Shown: positions 8,069 through 16,195 of the stretch, piece by piece
Position numbering within the stretch: position 1 is the stretch's first letter
Layout: every line of letters begins with the position of its first letter
NCBI RefSeq assembly: GCF_043641925.1
Contig: NZ_JBHZRU010000015.1
Coordinates: forward strand, 1-64,000
DNA from: Paenisporosarcina quisquiliarum_A
GTDB lineage: Bacteria; Bacillota; Bacilli; Bacillales_A; Planococcaceae
DNA length: 64,000 bases
Direction: 5' to 3'
Made by a program: the position numbers and the translations under genes
Notes under the pieces: model-generated
The model's database searches: none
Seen by the model: only the letters and a program-made list of their open reading frames with translations
What the model was told of the DNA's origin: nothing

Positions 8069-9343
8069 ATGAGACAATGTAGCATCTTTTTCGTGTTAGT
8101 TTTTAGCTTGTTTGCATATACGTTGACGGCAAGTGCTCATGCTGATCTTTCATCAAGTTCACCTGCTCAAGGTGACGTTCTTGAAACCATGCCAAATGAG
8201 GTTTGCTTATCCTTTACAACGTCTATTGATCCTACCGTATTCGAACTTGACGTTCGCACTCAAGGTGGTGGATCTATTCTTAAAGGCGACGCTAAGATTA
8301 ATTCAAATAAAAATGAATTATCTGCAGCACTTATACCCGACGCATCGGGGCAAATCCAAATCATTTATTCCGTTATTTCTAAGGATGGTCATCCTATTAA
8401 AGGTGTCATTGATTTTAGCGTGAATAAAGCAGGTGTAGTTGAGGAGATAGAAACCCCTACTAAGGAAGAAGTAATGACGGAAGAAAAAATTAGTAATGAA
8501 GATATGAACATGACGTTAGTTAGTGAAGAAAAATTATCAATAAATGATACGGAGCAAATGACCTCGAGTGTTTCAACTTTATCAGCCATTATAAAATTTA
8601 TGTATATCACGTCGTTACTGTTGTTATCAGGTCTATTAATTTGGAAATCAAGAGGTTTTCAGACACGCTTTATACCGGCTAGTCAGTTGCTTCATTTAGC
8701 TTTACTCTTTTTATTCACATGGTCACAAGCACGTGATTTCTTAACAGTTTTTGACCACCTAACTTGGGGAGATTTGTTTTTACGAACTGAAGTTGGTCAA
8801 TATTGGACAGCTGCTCTTGTCGTAACTGTAATTGGTTTATATGTGGTTGGACGAAATCGAAGTATAGATCTTTCCTTTGTCGCGCTTCTGCTTTTATTGA
8901 AGAGTTTAAACAGCCATGCTGTTGCTTCCGACTTTCCTTGTGTAACGATTGGTCTGAACTTCATACACCTCGGATTAGCGGCGGTGTGGATTGGTGGAAT
9001 ATTCATCCTCTTAACTTTATGGAAACAAGGTGAGGCGAACACTTTCCTTCCTGTATTCTCCCGGGCAGCACTGTTCAGTATTTTGGCTTTGAGTGTCACT
9101 GGAACGATCTATGCACTCATCTTAGCACCGTCTATTGATGCTTTATGGACAACTACATGGGGCTACTGGCTATCAGCTAAAATCGTCACTGTGTTCGGCG
9201 TCTTTATTGTCGGAGGTTTTATTCGACGAAATATGAGAATTAATAATGATTTCACTAATAAAAAGTTTTTGTATTTCGATAGCGGACTTGCAATTCTCAT
9301 CCTTCTTATTGTGGGTGTGTTAACTCAGTTGAGTCCTTCTTGA
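8069..9343 (+). CDS. CopC-CopD fusion copper-resistance/uptake protein (YcnJ-like)
   Basis: About 424 residues. A signal peptide (FFVLVFSLFAYTLTASA) is followed by a mature N-terminus starting HADLSSSSPAQ, whose first His is the usual CopC copper ligand. The CopC beta-domain runs to about residue 125 and includes SKDGHP with a further His. An acidic linker precedes a CopD-type domain with about eight membrane helices. YcnJ of B. subtilis has this fused architecture and imports copper; ycnK and ycnI are not nearby. The start is the ATG at 8069 after AAAGGGTGA; a GTG at 8060 overlaps that site. Confidence 0.85.
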   Translation: MRQCSIFFVLVFSLFAYTLTASAHADLSSSSPAQGDVLETMPNEVCLSFTTSIDPTVFELDVRTQGGGSILKGDAKINSNKNELSAALIPDASGQIQIIYSVISKDGHPIKGVIDFSVNKAGVVEEIETPTKEEVMTEEKISNEDMNMTLVSEEKLSINDTEQMTSSVSTLSAIIKFMYITSLLLLSGLLIWKSRGFQTRFIPASQLLHLALLFLFTWSQARDFLTVFDHLTWGDLFLRTEVGQYWTAALVVTVIGLYVVGRNRSIDLSFVALLLLLKSLNSHAVASDFPCVTIGLNFIHLGLAAVWIGGIFILLTLWKQGEANTFLPVFSRAALFSILALSVTGTIYALILAPSIDALWTTTWGYWLSAKIVTVFGVFIVGGFIRRNMRINNDFTNKKFLYFDSGLAILILLIVGVLTQLSPS

Positions 9344-9345
9344 TG

Positions 9346-9416
9346 GTACCTGATACATAAACAATTGTGTTTGTTTACACTTTCGTGAATTTCATGAATG
9401 TTTGGGTACCTGGCAC
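9346..9416. repeat. Degenerate GTGCCAGGTAC/GTACCTGGCAC hairpin element
   Basis: Begins 2 nt after the copCD stop. The right arm GTACCTGGCAC is intact and the left arm reads GGTACCTGATAC. The interior has AAACAATTGTGTTTGTTT and TTCATGAATGTTT like the other copies. Only three T follow, so termination may be weak. The right arm overlaps the candidate promoter of the next gene. Confidence 0.65.
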
Positions 9417-9425
9417 TTTGGGAAT
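9400..9425 (+). promoter_or_regulatory. Candidate sigma-B promoter of the GSP39-like gene
   Basis: GTTTGG, 14-nt spacer, GGGAAT resembles the sigma-B pattern GTTT..-N13-15-GGGTAT. It lies about 40 bp upstream of the start. The B. subtilis relative ydaD (GSP39) is, from memory, sigma-B dependent. The -35 part lies inside the repeat arm. Confidence 0.35.
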
Positions 9426-9462
9426 CATTTGGGTATGAAAATACTCAAGGAGGATGATTTAA

Positions 9463-10338
9463 ATGAAAGAAGAAACGTTAAAAAAAGCCGATGAAAAAAC
9501 ACATGGTCAAACCCAAAATCAGCAGCCTGGTATAGAGGCTGAAATGACTCCCGCTCCGATTTATGATGATCCACAATATAAAGGCTCGGACAAATTGAAG
9601 GGCAAAGTAGCCATTATTACGGGTGGTGATAGTGGGATTGGTCGCGCTGTCGCAGTGGCGTATGCGAAAGAAGGCGCAGATATCGCGATTGTTTATTTGA
9701 ATGAAGATGAAGATGCGGACAAGACGGCGAAATTGATTGAAGGGTATGGCCAAAAGGCATTGAAGATCGCAACAGATTTGAGTAACGATGAAAATTGTCA
9801 GGATGTTGTTAATCAAGTGATGAAGGAGTTCGGTCAGGTTAATATCGTTGTGAATAATGCAGGTAAGCAATTCCCGCAAGATGATTTCTTAGCGATTACA
9901 CCTGATCAGTTACAAGAAACATTCTCGACGAATATTTTCTCCATGTTTTATTTAACACAAGCGGCTTTACCACATATGACAAAGGGTGATGCGATTGTGA
10001 ACACATCATCGGTCACAGCTTATCGTGGATCGCCAGGATTAATCGATTACTCGGCAACTAAAGGCGCCATTACGTCCTTTACCCGCTCTCTTGCATTGAA
10101 TCTCGTAGAAAAAGGCATTCGAGTGAACGCAGTTGCACCTGGTCCGATTTGGACACCGTTAATTCCAGCCACTTTCGATGCAGAGAAAGTTGAAAAACAA
10201 GGCGAGGACACGCCGATGAAACGACGTGGACAACCAGCAGAAAATGCACCGGCATTTGTCTTCTTAGCTTCAGCCGATTCGACTTATATGACAGGTCAAA
10301 CCATCCATGTTGATGGTGGAGACTTTGTTGGATCTTAA
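9463..10338 (+). CDS. SDR oxidoreductase, general stress protein 39-like
   Basis: A 291-residue short-chain dehydrogenase of the YdaD/GSP39/YhxC type. The roughly 40-residue hydrophilic N-terminal extension (QNQQPGIEAEMTPAP) typical of this branch precedes the NAD(P)-binding TGGDSGIGRAVA, then NNAGKQ, the catalytic Ser/Tyr/Lys set (NTSSVTAY, YSATKGA) and APGPIWTPL. The substrate is unknown; relatives are general stress proteins. An AAGGAGGATG ribosome site sits 7 nt upstream. Its own terminator follows, then two family A arrays. Confidence 0.88.
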   Translation: MKEETLKKADEKTHGQTQNQQPGIEAEMTPAPIYDDPQYKGSDKLKGKVAIITGGDSGIGRAVAVAYAKEGADIAIVYLNEDEDADKTAKLIEGYGQKALKIATDLSNDENCQDVVNQVMKEFGQVNIVVNNAGKQFPQDDFLAITPDQLQETFSTNIFSMFYLTQAALPHMTKGDAIVNTSSVTAYRGSPGLIDYSATKGAITSFTRSLALNLVEKGIRVNAVAPGPIWTPLIPATFDAEKVEKQGEDTPMKRRGQPAENAPAFVFLASADSTYMTGQTIHVDGGDFVGS

Positions 10339-10349
10339 TTAAATTTGAG

Positions 10350-10380
10350 CCGCAGTGGAATTTGTCCACTGCGGTTTTTT
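10350..10380 (+). terminator. Intrinsic terminator of the SDR gene
   Basis: CCGCAGTGGA / TCCACTGCGG arms (10350-10359, 10365-10374), 5-nt loop, six T. Confidence 0.9.
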
Positions 10381-10447
10381 GATGGAGAGATTCATGGCAG
10401 ATTGATTGTTCGGGGACATTTGTGACGTGGTGAATTGTGTGAAATCG

Positions 10448-10565
10448 TGAATTTTAGAATGCGGGGCTTGAATCCTTGACTAGGCTTGGTGAGTTATAGA
10501 ATGGCTGTATCGAATCCTTGAATGTGCCTTGTGAATCCTTTAATGAGGTGCACGAAATGGAGAAT
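10448..10565. repeat. 21-bp phased repeat array, family A, array 3 (six units)
   Basis: Cores begin at 10448, 10469, 10490, 10511, 10532 and 10553, exactly 21 bp apart: TGAATTTTAGAAT first, then TGAATCCTTGACT, TGAGTTATAGAAT, CGAATCCTTGAAT, TGAATCCTTTAAT and CGAAATGGAGAAT last. The leader TGAATTGTGTGAAATCG precedes it. Linkers of 8 bp differ completely from array 4 while the cores match one for one. Confidence 0.88.
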
Positions 10566-10638
10566 GCATCCCCTTCCTTGCCTGTTTATAGACATTACCT
10601 TGGTGTCTTTATGAACATGATGAATTGTGTGAAATCGA

Positions 10639-10756
10639 TGAATTTTAGAATGTGTGGCTTGAATCCTTGAATAGGCTCGGTGAATTCTAGGAAACGTTAA
10701 TCGAATCCTTGAATGACCCCGGTGAATCCTTGAATACACCCTACGAAATGGAGAAT
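10639..10756. repeat. 21-bp phased repeat array, family A, array 4 (six units)
   Basis: Cores begin at 10639, 10660, 10681, 10702, 10723 and 10744, exactly 21 bp apart, in the same order as array 3, 191 bp downstream. The leader TGAATTGTGTGAAATCGA is conserved. It ends 75 bp before the LCP gene start, so it lies in or next to that gene's promoter region. Confidence 0.88.
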
Positions 10757-10831
10757 ACCTCCACTTCTCCCTCTATTCACATTCTAAAAATCTACATTTT
10801 TGGATACATTGCTTGTAGGGGGTGTATTCAA

Positions 10832-11758
10832 ATGAAGAATTGGTCGTGGAAGAAAATCGTATTACTCGTCGCAGGTGTTTTATTAACCTTTTCAATCATA
10901 CTGCTTTCCTGGTTTTATTCCTCCATCAAAAGCACTGCTGTGAATATACATGAACCTCTTCCGTTGCAGGTGAATTCGCGTCAAGTTGAACCACTCTCCG
11001 TGAAAGAATTAGAGCCAGTTTCCTTTTTGTTGTTAGGCGTTGATGAGCGGGAAGATGATCGAGGTCGCTCTGATACGATGATTGTCGTTACAGTCAACCC
11101 TGAGACTAAAACAACCAAAATGCTCAGTATTCCTCGCGATACGTATGTGCCGATTGCGGGACGACCTAGACATGATAAAATCAACCATTCATACGCCTTT
11201 GGTGGCGTTCAAATGTCGCATGAAACGGTTCAAGATTTTTTAGATATTCCAATTGATTATGTGATTTCGCTTAATATGGAAGGATTCGTCGGGCTAATCG
11301 ATGCTTTAGATGGTGTCCAGGTGACGAATTCGCTCGCTTTCCAGGTAGATGAATTTCAATATCCAAAAGGGGAAATTCAGTTAACCGGTGAAGAAGCTTT
11401 GTCCTATGTTCGCATGCGATATGACGATCCAAATGGAGATTTCGGCCGTCAAGAACGGCAAAAAAAGGTCTTGCAGGCGATTGTGAATAAAGCCGCAAGT
11501 TTGCAAAGCGTGTTCGCGTATCGAGAGGTTTTAGACTTAGTGAGCGATCATGTTCGGACTAATTTAACCTTTGACGAAATGAAATTCATTCAAAAAAATT
11601 ACGTAGATTCTTTGAAAGAGGTCGAGTCCCTTTCATTTCAAAAAGGTACTGATGAAATAATGCAGCAGATTTGGTACTACTTAGTGGATCCTGCTGAGTT
11701 AGAAGAGCTACAAACCGTCCTTCAAGAACATTTGGACAAAGAAATAACCACTCAATAG
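10832..11758 (+). CDS. LytR-CpsA-Psr (LCP) family cell-wall glycopolymer ligase
   Basis: About 308 residues. An N-terminal membrane anchor (IVLLVAGVLLTFSIILLSW) is followed by an extracellular LCP domain carrying FLLLGVDERE, RSDTMIVVTVNP, LSIPRDTYVPI, KINHSYAFGG and a C-terminal RQERQKKVL arginine block. These bind polyprenyl-phosphate substrates. The family transfers teichoic acids or other glycopolymers to peptidoglycan. The start is the ATG at 10832 with AGGGGGTG 7 nt upstream; the frame is open for 41 more codons but these overlap the repeat array. Monocistronic with its own terminator. Paralogue identity (TagT/U/V or YvhJ) cannot be decided. Confidence 0.88.
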   Translation: MKNWSWKKIVLLVAGVLLTFSIILLSWFYSSIKSTAVNIHEPLPLQVNSRQVEPLSVKELEPVSFLLLGVDEREDDRGRSDTMIVVTVNPETKTTKMLSIPRDTYVPIAGRPRHDKINHSYAFGGVQMSHETVQDFLDIPIDYVISLNMEGFVGLIDALDGVQVTNSLAFQVDEFQYPKGEIQLTGEEALSYVRMRYDDPNGDFGRQERQKKVLQAIVNKAASLQSVFAYREVLDLVSDHVRTNLTFDEMKFIQKNYVDSLKEVESLSFQKGTDEIMQQIWYYLVDPAELEELQTVLQEHLDKEITTQ

Positions 11759-11774
11759 AGGTTGAGTGGTTTTG
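11746..11774 (+). terminator. Terminator overlapping the LCP gene end
   Basis: AACCACTCAA / TTGAGTGGTT arms with the stop codon in the loop and TTTT after it. The minus-strand SEC-C gene ends 7 bp later. Confidence 0.75.
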
Positions 11775-11780
11775 ATTCGA

Positions 11781-12779
11781 TTATGCGTTTGCATTGACTC
11801 GCTCGTCATACGCCAATAAATCAGTGTAGTATTTGTTCATTGTCGAGGTTGAAACTTTGAAGTGCTCAGCAATTTCTTTCACTGTCCAGTAAGGACCTTC
11901 AAACAACTCTTTTTCTTGACCGAAACGAATGGCTCCAGCTGCAATCGCAGCAAATTTACGTGCATTTGGCTGTTGTTCAATTAAAAAGTCTTCCGTGATC
12001 TCGATTAACGCTTTTGATTCACGACCACGCTTATCTAAGAAATCCATCGCTTCTAGCAGAACACCCGCTTCGAAATCGGTAAACTCCCCTCCTTGATATC
12101 CATCTTTACAAAGTTTCAGCCAGAAATCGAGTATCTGATTCTTCATATATTCGAACGAAGACTCTTCTGTTTGCGCTTCGAATTCCTTCACAAATTCTTG
12201 GACCATTTTTGTGTGATCTGTTGGAATAAAGACTAAACTTGAAACTGCTAAATAGTGATCTTCTTTTAACGTCACATCCGGCAAAATAAAACTGAATAAG
12301 TGCACGCCAGTCGGGATAGGCTTCGGACTTTCACGGCGTAACTGCAATGTTTTATTCGATAGAATATTTTTCACAATCATATAATCCGTTTCTACTTGAA
12401 TGACTTCCCCAACTAAACCATCCGGCGTTTTCCACGTTTCTAGTAGATTTTGAACGGCTGGACGTACGGCTTTTTTATGTTGCTTTTCTATATATTGACT
12501 CCAAATTTCTGGTTTTGTATGAAAAAAGAATTCATCTATTGCGATGGCTTCAATCATTTCCCCTTCTAAATATGGTTCTAATTGAGCTTTCCACTTCGTG
12601 ATTACTTCTAATAACGCGGGTAAGTCACTTCGCTCTGGATATTCATCATAGAAAGTTTGTAACACTCTTTCTAATTCTTCGGCTTGAACCGTTTCAATTG
12701 TAATAGCTTGTTTTGATTCGCAACATTTTTTAAATTTCTTGCCACTGCCACATGGGCATGGGTCATTTCTTCCTACCAT
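11781..12779 (-). CDS. SEC-C zinc-motif protein with C-terminal helix-turn-helix-like segment
   Basis: A 332-residue protein opening with a SecA-type SEC-C zinc motif (RNDPCPCGSGKKFKKCC, residues 4-20; ligands CxC and CC). The middle about 270 residues are acidic, mostly helical and unrecognised. The last 40 (VKEIAEHFKVSTSTMNKYY) read like a helix-turn-helix. SEC-C motifs bind ribosomes or SecB-type partners in other proteins. Similar SEC-C proteins are common in Bacillus, but I cannot name a function. Monocistronic; an AAAGGACG site lies 8-10 nt upstream. Confidence 0.75.
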   Translation of the reverse strand: MVGRNDPCPCGSGKKFKKCCESKQAITIETVQAEELERVLQTFYDEYPERSDLPALLEVITKWKAQLEPYLEGEMIEAIAIDEFFFHTKPEIWSQYIEKQHKKAVRPAVQNLLETWKTPDGLVGEVIQVETDYMIVKNILSNKTLQLRRESPKPIPTGVHLFSFILPDVTLKEDHYLAVSSLVFIPTDHTKMVQEFVKEFEAQTEESSFEYMKNQILDFWLKLCKDGYQGGEFTDFEAGVLLEAMDFLDKRGRESKALIEITEDFLIEQQPNARKFAAIAAGAIRFGQEKELFEGPYWTVKEIAEHFKVSTSTMNKYYTDLLAYDERVNANA

Positions 12780-12920
12780 ATTTACACGTCCTTTTCCTTA
12801 CAACATCAGTTGTTTAGTCTACCATATTTGGCGGGCTGGTTGTAGAGGACGAAGGAAATGAAATGAATGGGTTATATTTCTGTCATGAATGAAATAATGC
12901 CTATTCTTTTTTTATTCGCA

Positions 12921-12945
12921 AAAAAACCCCCTCTTTGGAAGGGGA
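12921..12945 (-). terminator. Intrinsic terminator of the YcgG-like gene
   Basis: On the minus strand CCCCTTCC / GAGGGG arms with a short loop and seven T. Confidence 0.75.
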
Positions 12946-12952
12946 TTGGTTA

Positions 12953-13687
12953 CTAGCTTTCTGATTTATGATGGAATGGGCATTTGCCTTGGATTGGTTC
13001 GATGTCGTCTCCAATGAAGGATTGTTTCCATTCGTTATGGGTTGGGTCGCCAAAATGTCCGATGTCCGGATGCTTCGGTAGTTGATCCCAAGCTTCCACA
13101 CGTTTACGAACTTTCTCACGTGACATGATGCCACCTTTTTCAGTTCCTTCTAAGCCTTCGAATATTTTACGAGGTTGGAATCCTAACACCATTGAATTTC
13201 CTAGATGACGTGTTTTTCTCTTCTTGTAAGCGGGTGCGTTACCGAATACGAAGATTGGCTCTCCGTCAAATCGGAAATCCCATAAGTAATGATCTGGGTC
13301 TCGCGGACTGTCTTCTGGCCATTCTACTTCATCTTGTTCGTGCAAGTATTGAAGGATATCCCAAAATTGCTTGCGGTAATCCTCTATCGAACCTTCTTGT
13401 TCAAACGGCTCAACAAATACAAATAGCCCGTGTCGTTTGTAGTTTGGTAATTTAAATAAATCTAAAAAACCAGAGACTGCTGCTGGTAAGTTACTCCAGT
13501 CTTCTTGCGTAATGTATGCATAGCGGAGCTCACCTTTTAGTTCGCCACTCATTCCAAAAAAACATGGAAACGTCTTATCCGTCACCGTGTTATGAAATGT
13601 TTCGTATTCTTTATATAGCCAGTCTGGTAAGTCGGTTCTATTTTGGAAATCATCTTTCGTTAATAACGCTTTTTCCTTGGTAATCAA
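12953..13687 (-). CDS. YqcI/YcgG family protein
   Basis: A 244-residue cytosolic protein of the YqcI/YcgG family (function unknown; proposed distant relation to haem- or guanitoxin-type oxygenases). Family marks visible are FPCFFGMSGELKGELRYAY near residue 40, HGLFVFVEP, and the C-terminal NSMVLGFQPRKIFEG. The C-terminal CPFHH is a possible metal site. The start is TTG with GGAGGCGATCAC upstream. Monocistronic. Confidence 0.75.
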   Translation of the reverse strand: MITKEKALLTKDDFQNRTDLPDWLYKEYETFHNTVTDKTFPCFFGMSGELKGELRYAYITQEDWSNLPAAVSGFLDLFKLPNYKRHGLFVFVEPFEQEGSIEDYRKQFWDILQYLHEQDEVEWPEDSPRDPDHYLWDFRFDGEPIFVFGNAPAYKKRKTRHLGNSMVLGFQPRKIFEGLEGTEKGGIMSREKVRKRVEAWDQLPKHPDIGHFGDPTHNEWKQSFIGDDIEPIQGKCPFHHKSES

Positions 13688-13869
13688 GTGATCGCCTCCA
13701 CTATCCTTCTTTATTTACAAAAATCATATTGGTTAGTCTTTACCCAATCCGAAATTTCATGAAACTATCGTATTCGAAAAACTGTAAGAAATTTTTTCAG
13801 AAATAGGTTATGAATTGAAAAATTAAGGGAATAGAAAAGGAATGAGTTTTTGAAATTGGAGGATGAGAC

Positions 13870-14724
13870 ATGGAGAAGTTAATACAAGAACAAGCACAGA
13901 CACATTGTGAAAGTGAATATGGCACACTTCAAAAAGTAGTCTTATGTGAGCCTCAATTCATGGAAATTAAAGAAGTGATTAATGATGTACAAAAAAAATA
14001 TATGGATGAAAATATCGACCGTTCTCTAGCCATATCACAACACCATCAATTTGAACAAACACTACGTAATGCTGGTGTGGAAGTGATTAAACTACAACCG
14101 AGTAAGGATCATCCGGAACAAGTCTTTACGCGAGATATTGGTTTCACGCTTGGCGACCAATTGTTTATTTCAGAAATGGCAAATCCTATTCGCAAAGGCG
14201 AAGAAAAAGTTTTAGCAAAGTGGATGAAAGACCATGACTTTGCGTATAAAAAGTTATCTACTCATTCAATTGAGGGTGGCGACGTCATTGTCGACGGTCA
14301 ACGCGTGTTTATTGGCATAAGTCACCGAACATGTATGAATGCGATTCAAAATTTGCAAAAAGAGTTGCCTGACTTTGAGATACTTCCGATTCCGTTTAAT
14401 CCAAAGTATTTGCATCTTGACTGTGTGTTCAATATTCTTTCGCCGACTGATGCGTTGATTTTCCCTGCTGCTCTCGATCAAAAAGTCGTCGACCGTTTAT
14501 CAAAGATGTACAATTTGATTGAAGTGAGCGAAAGTGAACAGTTCTCTATGGGTACGAATGTGTTATCGATTGGTCAAAATCGTGTGCTTAGTTTGCCTGT
14601 AAATATTGATGTCAATCATCAAATGAGACAGCGCGGTTATGAAGTGTTGGAAGTCGATTTTTCTGAGATTATCAAATCAGGTGGATCTTTCCGATGCTGT
14701 TCGATGCCGATTGTGCGTCATTAA
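13870..14724 (+). CDS. Dimethylarginine dimethylaminohydrolase / arginine deiminase-like amidinohydrolase
   Basis: A 284-residue enzyme of the amidinotransferase (pentein) fold. FTRDIGF supplies the acidic substrate-binding residues, IEGGDVI the conserved EGGD, HLDCVFN the catalytic His, and GGSFRCCSMPI at the C-terminus the nucleophilic Cys. These fit hydrolysis of a guanidinium or N-methylarginine substrate to citrulline. The length is typical of DDAH rather than ArcA (about 410). No arc genes are nearby, so the substrate is open. GGAGGATGAG ribosome site; own terminator. Confidence 0.82.
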   Translation: MEKLIQEQAQTHCESEYGTLQKVVLCEPQFMEIKEVINDVQKKYMDENIDRSLAISQHHQFEQTLRNAGVEVIKLQPSKDHPEQVFTRDIGFTLGDQLFISEMANPIRKGEEKVLAKWMKDHDFAYKKLSTHSIEGGDVIVDGQRVFIGISHRTCMNAIQNLQKELPDFEILPIPFNPKYLHLDCVFNILSPTDALIFPAALDQKVVDRLSKMYNLIEVSESEQFSMGTNVLSIGQNRVLSLPVNIDVNHQMRQRGYEVLEVDFSEIIKSGGSFRCCSMPIVRH

Positions 14725-14734
14725 AAATTAGTTG

Positions 14735-14770
14735 AAACATCTTGTTCTTTCATGGACAAGATGTTTTTTA
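14735..14770 (+). terminator. Terminator of the DDAH-like gene
   Basis: AAACATCTTGT / ACAAGATGTTT arms followed by a T run. Confidence 0.85.
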
Positions 14771-14778
14771 TTGGCAGA

Positions 14779-14812
14779 AAAAAGCCCTTTAGAAGTATTT
14801 TTCTAAAGGGAA
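14779..14812 (-). terminator. Terminator of the YflT-like gene
   Basis: On the minus strand CCCTTTAGAA / TTCTAAAGGG arms followed by CTTTTTT. Confidence 0.85.
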
Positions 14813-14820
14813 GTTCCGTT

Positions 14821-15525
14821 TTAAAGTTTACGTTTTCTTACGATTAATTCACCAGTTAAAACTTTTTCTTTAATGACTTGAACACGTTCTTCAAATATGG
14901 GCACTCGGTATAATTCTTCGTCTGAATTTTCTAGTGTTGTCGATGTCGGTTCTTCGAAATTTACGTGTTCCACATAAATTTCATCATGGTAAATTGGATA
15001 GATCGTGTCTTCAGGAACAAATTGATTGTCTTGCGTTACTAATGGACGACTAGTCGTTTCGTTATATGTCGTCTTTGGAAGTTCAGTGTTTGTTGTTTCA
15101 TAATACGACATCGCCTGTTCTTCGTTTGCATATCCACTGTCCGTCTCATCAGAAAAAGGTTGTCGTGGCGCATCTTCGCTAGCAAGTAAAACTAAATCGC
15201 CTTTTTCAATTTTATAGACATAAGAACCAACGTCTTCAGCAGAGACTCCTGCGGATTTTAAGACACTTGCCACACCAGAATGTTGTGTTTCATAGTCTAA
15301 TGCATAAAATACTTTACTGAAAAACCCAGTGCTATGTGGCTCTGGTTCCCCGTTTTCCGGGATTTTCTCTGCTTGGATCCCTGCTTTATTTACAATCGAC
15401 TCACTTCGATGTTCGTTTGCTAAAACAAATATCGAATCCTCATTATGGCCAAGTGCTTTAAGCTTATCAATTTCCAATAAAACCGCCGCTTCACTATTAT
15501 AAATACCTACCACACGTTTTTTCAT
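14821..15525 (-). CDS. General stress protein 17M/YflT N-domain with DUF2382-like tail
   Basis: A 234-residue protein. Residues 1-105 match the YflT/GSP17M N-terminal domain (VVGIYNSEAAVLLEIDKLKALGH; ALDYETQHSGVASVLKSAGVS; YVYKIEKGDLVLLAS). A low-complexity acidic linker leads to a short tail (RVPIFEERVQVIKEKVLTGE), which is half of the usual DUF2382/YsnF repeat, so that domain may be truncated. Function unknown; relatives are strongly induced by stress. A good sigma-B promoter lies upstream. GGAGGAACG ribosome site; own terminator. Confidence 0.8.
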   Translation of the reverse strand: MKKRVVGIYNSEAAVLLEIDKLKALGHNEDSIFVLANEHRSESIVNKAGIQAEKIPENGEPEPHSTGFFSKVFYALDYETQHSGVASVLKSAGVSAEDVGSYVYKIEKGDLVLLASEDAPRQPFSDETDSGYANEEQAMSYYETTNTELPKTTYNETTSRPLVTQDNQFVPEDTIYPIYHDEIYVEHVNFEEPTSTTLENSDEELYRVPIFEERVQVIKEKVLTGELIVRKRKL

Positions 15526-15565
15526 ATACCGTTCCTCCTACCTTATCTTATTGCTATGTTCTTTT

Positions 15566-15592
15566 TTACCCATAACTCTAGGGTATCTAAAC
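15566..15592 (-). promoter_or_regulatory. Sigma-B promoter of the YflT-like gene
   Basis: On the minus strand GTTTAG, 15-nt spacer, GGGTAA, a close match to sigma-B (GTTTAA-N13-15-GGGTAT). It lies about 40 bp upstream of the start codon, in agreement with the stress-protein product. Confidence 0.6.
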
Positions 15593-15616
15593 ACTTTGAT
15601 GGACTGGTTTTCGTGG

Positions 15617-15733
15617 ATTCAAGGATTCGAGTGTGTCATTCTCGATTTCGTTGGGGCTATTCAAGGATTCGTGACGTCTATTCAAGGATTCAACGTCCTA
15701 TTCTCCATTTCGACCCTTCTATTCTAGATTTCA
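15617..15733. repeat. 21-bp phased repeat array, family A, array 5 (six units)
   Basis: Cores at 15617, 15638, 15659, 15680, 15700 and 15721 (spacing 21, 21, 21, 20, 21): ATTCAAGGATTCG, ATTCTCGATTTCG, ATTCAAGGATTCG, ATTCAAGGATTCA, ATTCTCCATTTCG and ATTCTAGATTTCA. GACGCGCAAAA and the GTGCCAGGTAC hairpin follow on the right. The left end is 25 bp from the sigma-B promoter of the YflT-like gene. Confidence 0.85.
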
Positions 15734-15745
15734 CCCAAATTAGAC

Positions 15746-15797
15746 GCGCAAAAGTGCCAGGTACTCAAACATTCATGATTGTTTGTGTACCTGGCAC
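15746..15797 (-). terminator. GTGCCAGGTAC-type terminator of the toxin-antitoxin operon
   Basis: Arms GTGCCAGGTAC / GTACCTGGCAC with a symmetrical interior (AAACATTCATGATTGTTT). It starts 1-2 nt after the toxin stop and ends in TTTTGCGCGTC on the minus strand. Confidence 0.78.
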
Positions 15798-15799
15798 TA

Positions 15800-16189
15800 T
15801 TAATTATTGGTATTGTTCCATTTTCTTGATTTGATGTTTAAAGTATGGGATTTCTCTATTTTCTTAAATTCTTTTAGTCTTCTTGCAGCAATTTTAAAAA
15901 CTAATTCTCTATTTCTTTTTTCTATAGATAGAACATAGACAACGCTTAATACATCTACAATCTGATTAGAAATTCGAAAAATTATTCTTATGCCAGCTTC
16001 TCTTAGTTTTATTTCCTTACATCCGTGAAGTCTACCAATCTTTGTATTCCCTAGTACTTTTCCAACTTCATCAGCCCGAAATTCTAGTTCATCTATTGCT
16101 TTATTGACCATACGTAAACCAGAGCCTTCTAAATTCTCATATTCTTTAGCAGCATCTTTATCTAAACGTACATCAAATTTTTTTATCAT
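15800..16189 (-). CDS. RelE/ParE-superfamily toxin
   Basis: A 129-residue basic protein. FDVRLDKDAAKEYENL, then KIGRLHGCKEIKLREAGIRIIFRI and VDVLSVVYVLSIEKR match the RelE/ParE toxin fold, which in RelE cleaves mRNA on the ribosome. The C-terminal Lys/Arg-rich tail (ARRLKEFKKIEKS) is longer than in short RelE proteins. It follows the antitoxin by 6 nt in the same operon. It could be ParE-like (gyrase) instead; the catalytic set cannot be decided from sequence alone. Confidence 0.8.
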   Translation of the reverse strand: MIKKFDVRLDKDAAKEYENLEGSGLRMVNKAIDELEFRADEVGKVLGNTKIGRLHGCKEIKLREAGIRIIFRISNQIVDVLSVVYVLSIEKRNRELVFKIAARRLKEFKKIEKSHTLNIKSRKWNNTNN

Positions 16190-16195
16190 CAGTCA

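Noticed and set aside
10494..10739. Minus-strand frame with repeated S-R-I-x motif
   Set aside because: Same cause: translation of the 21-bp arrays, with no ribosome site and no conserved frame.
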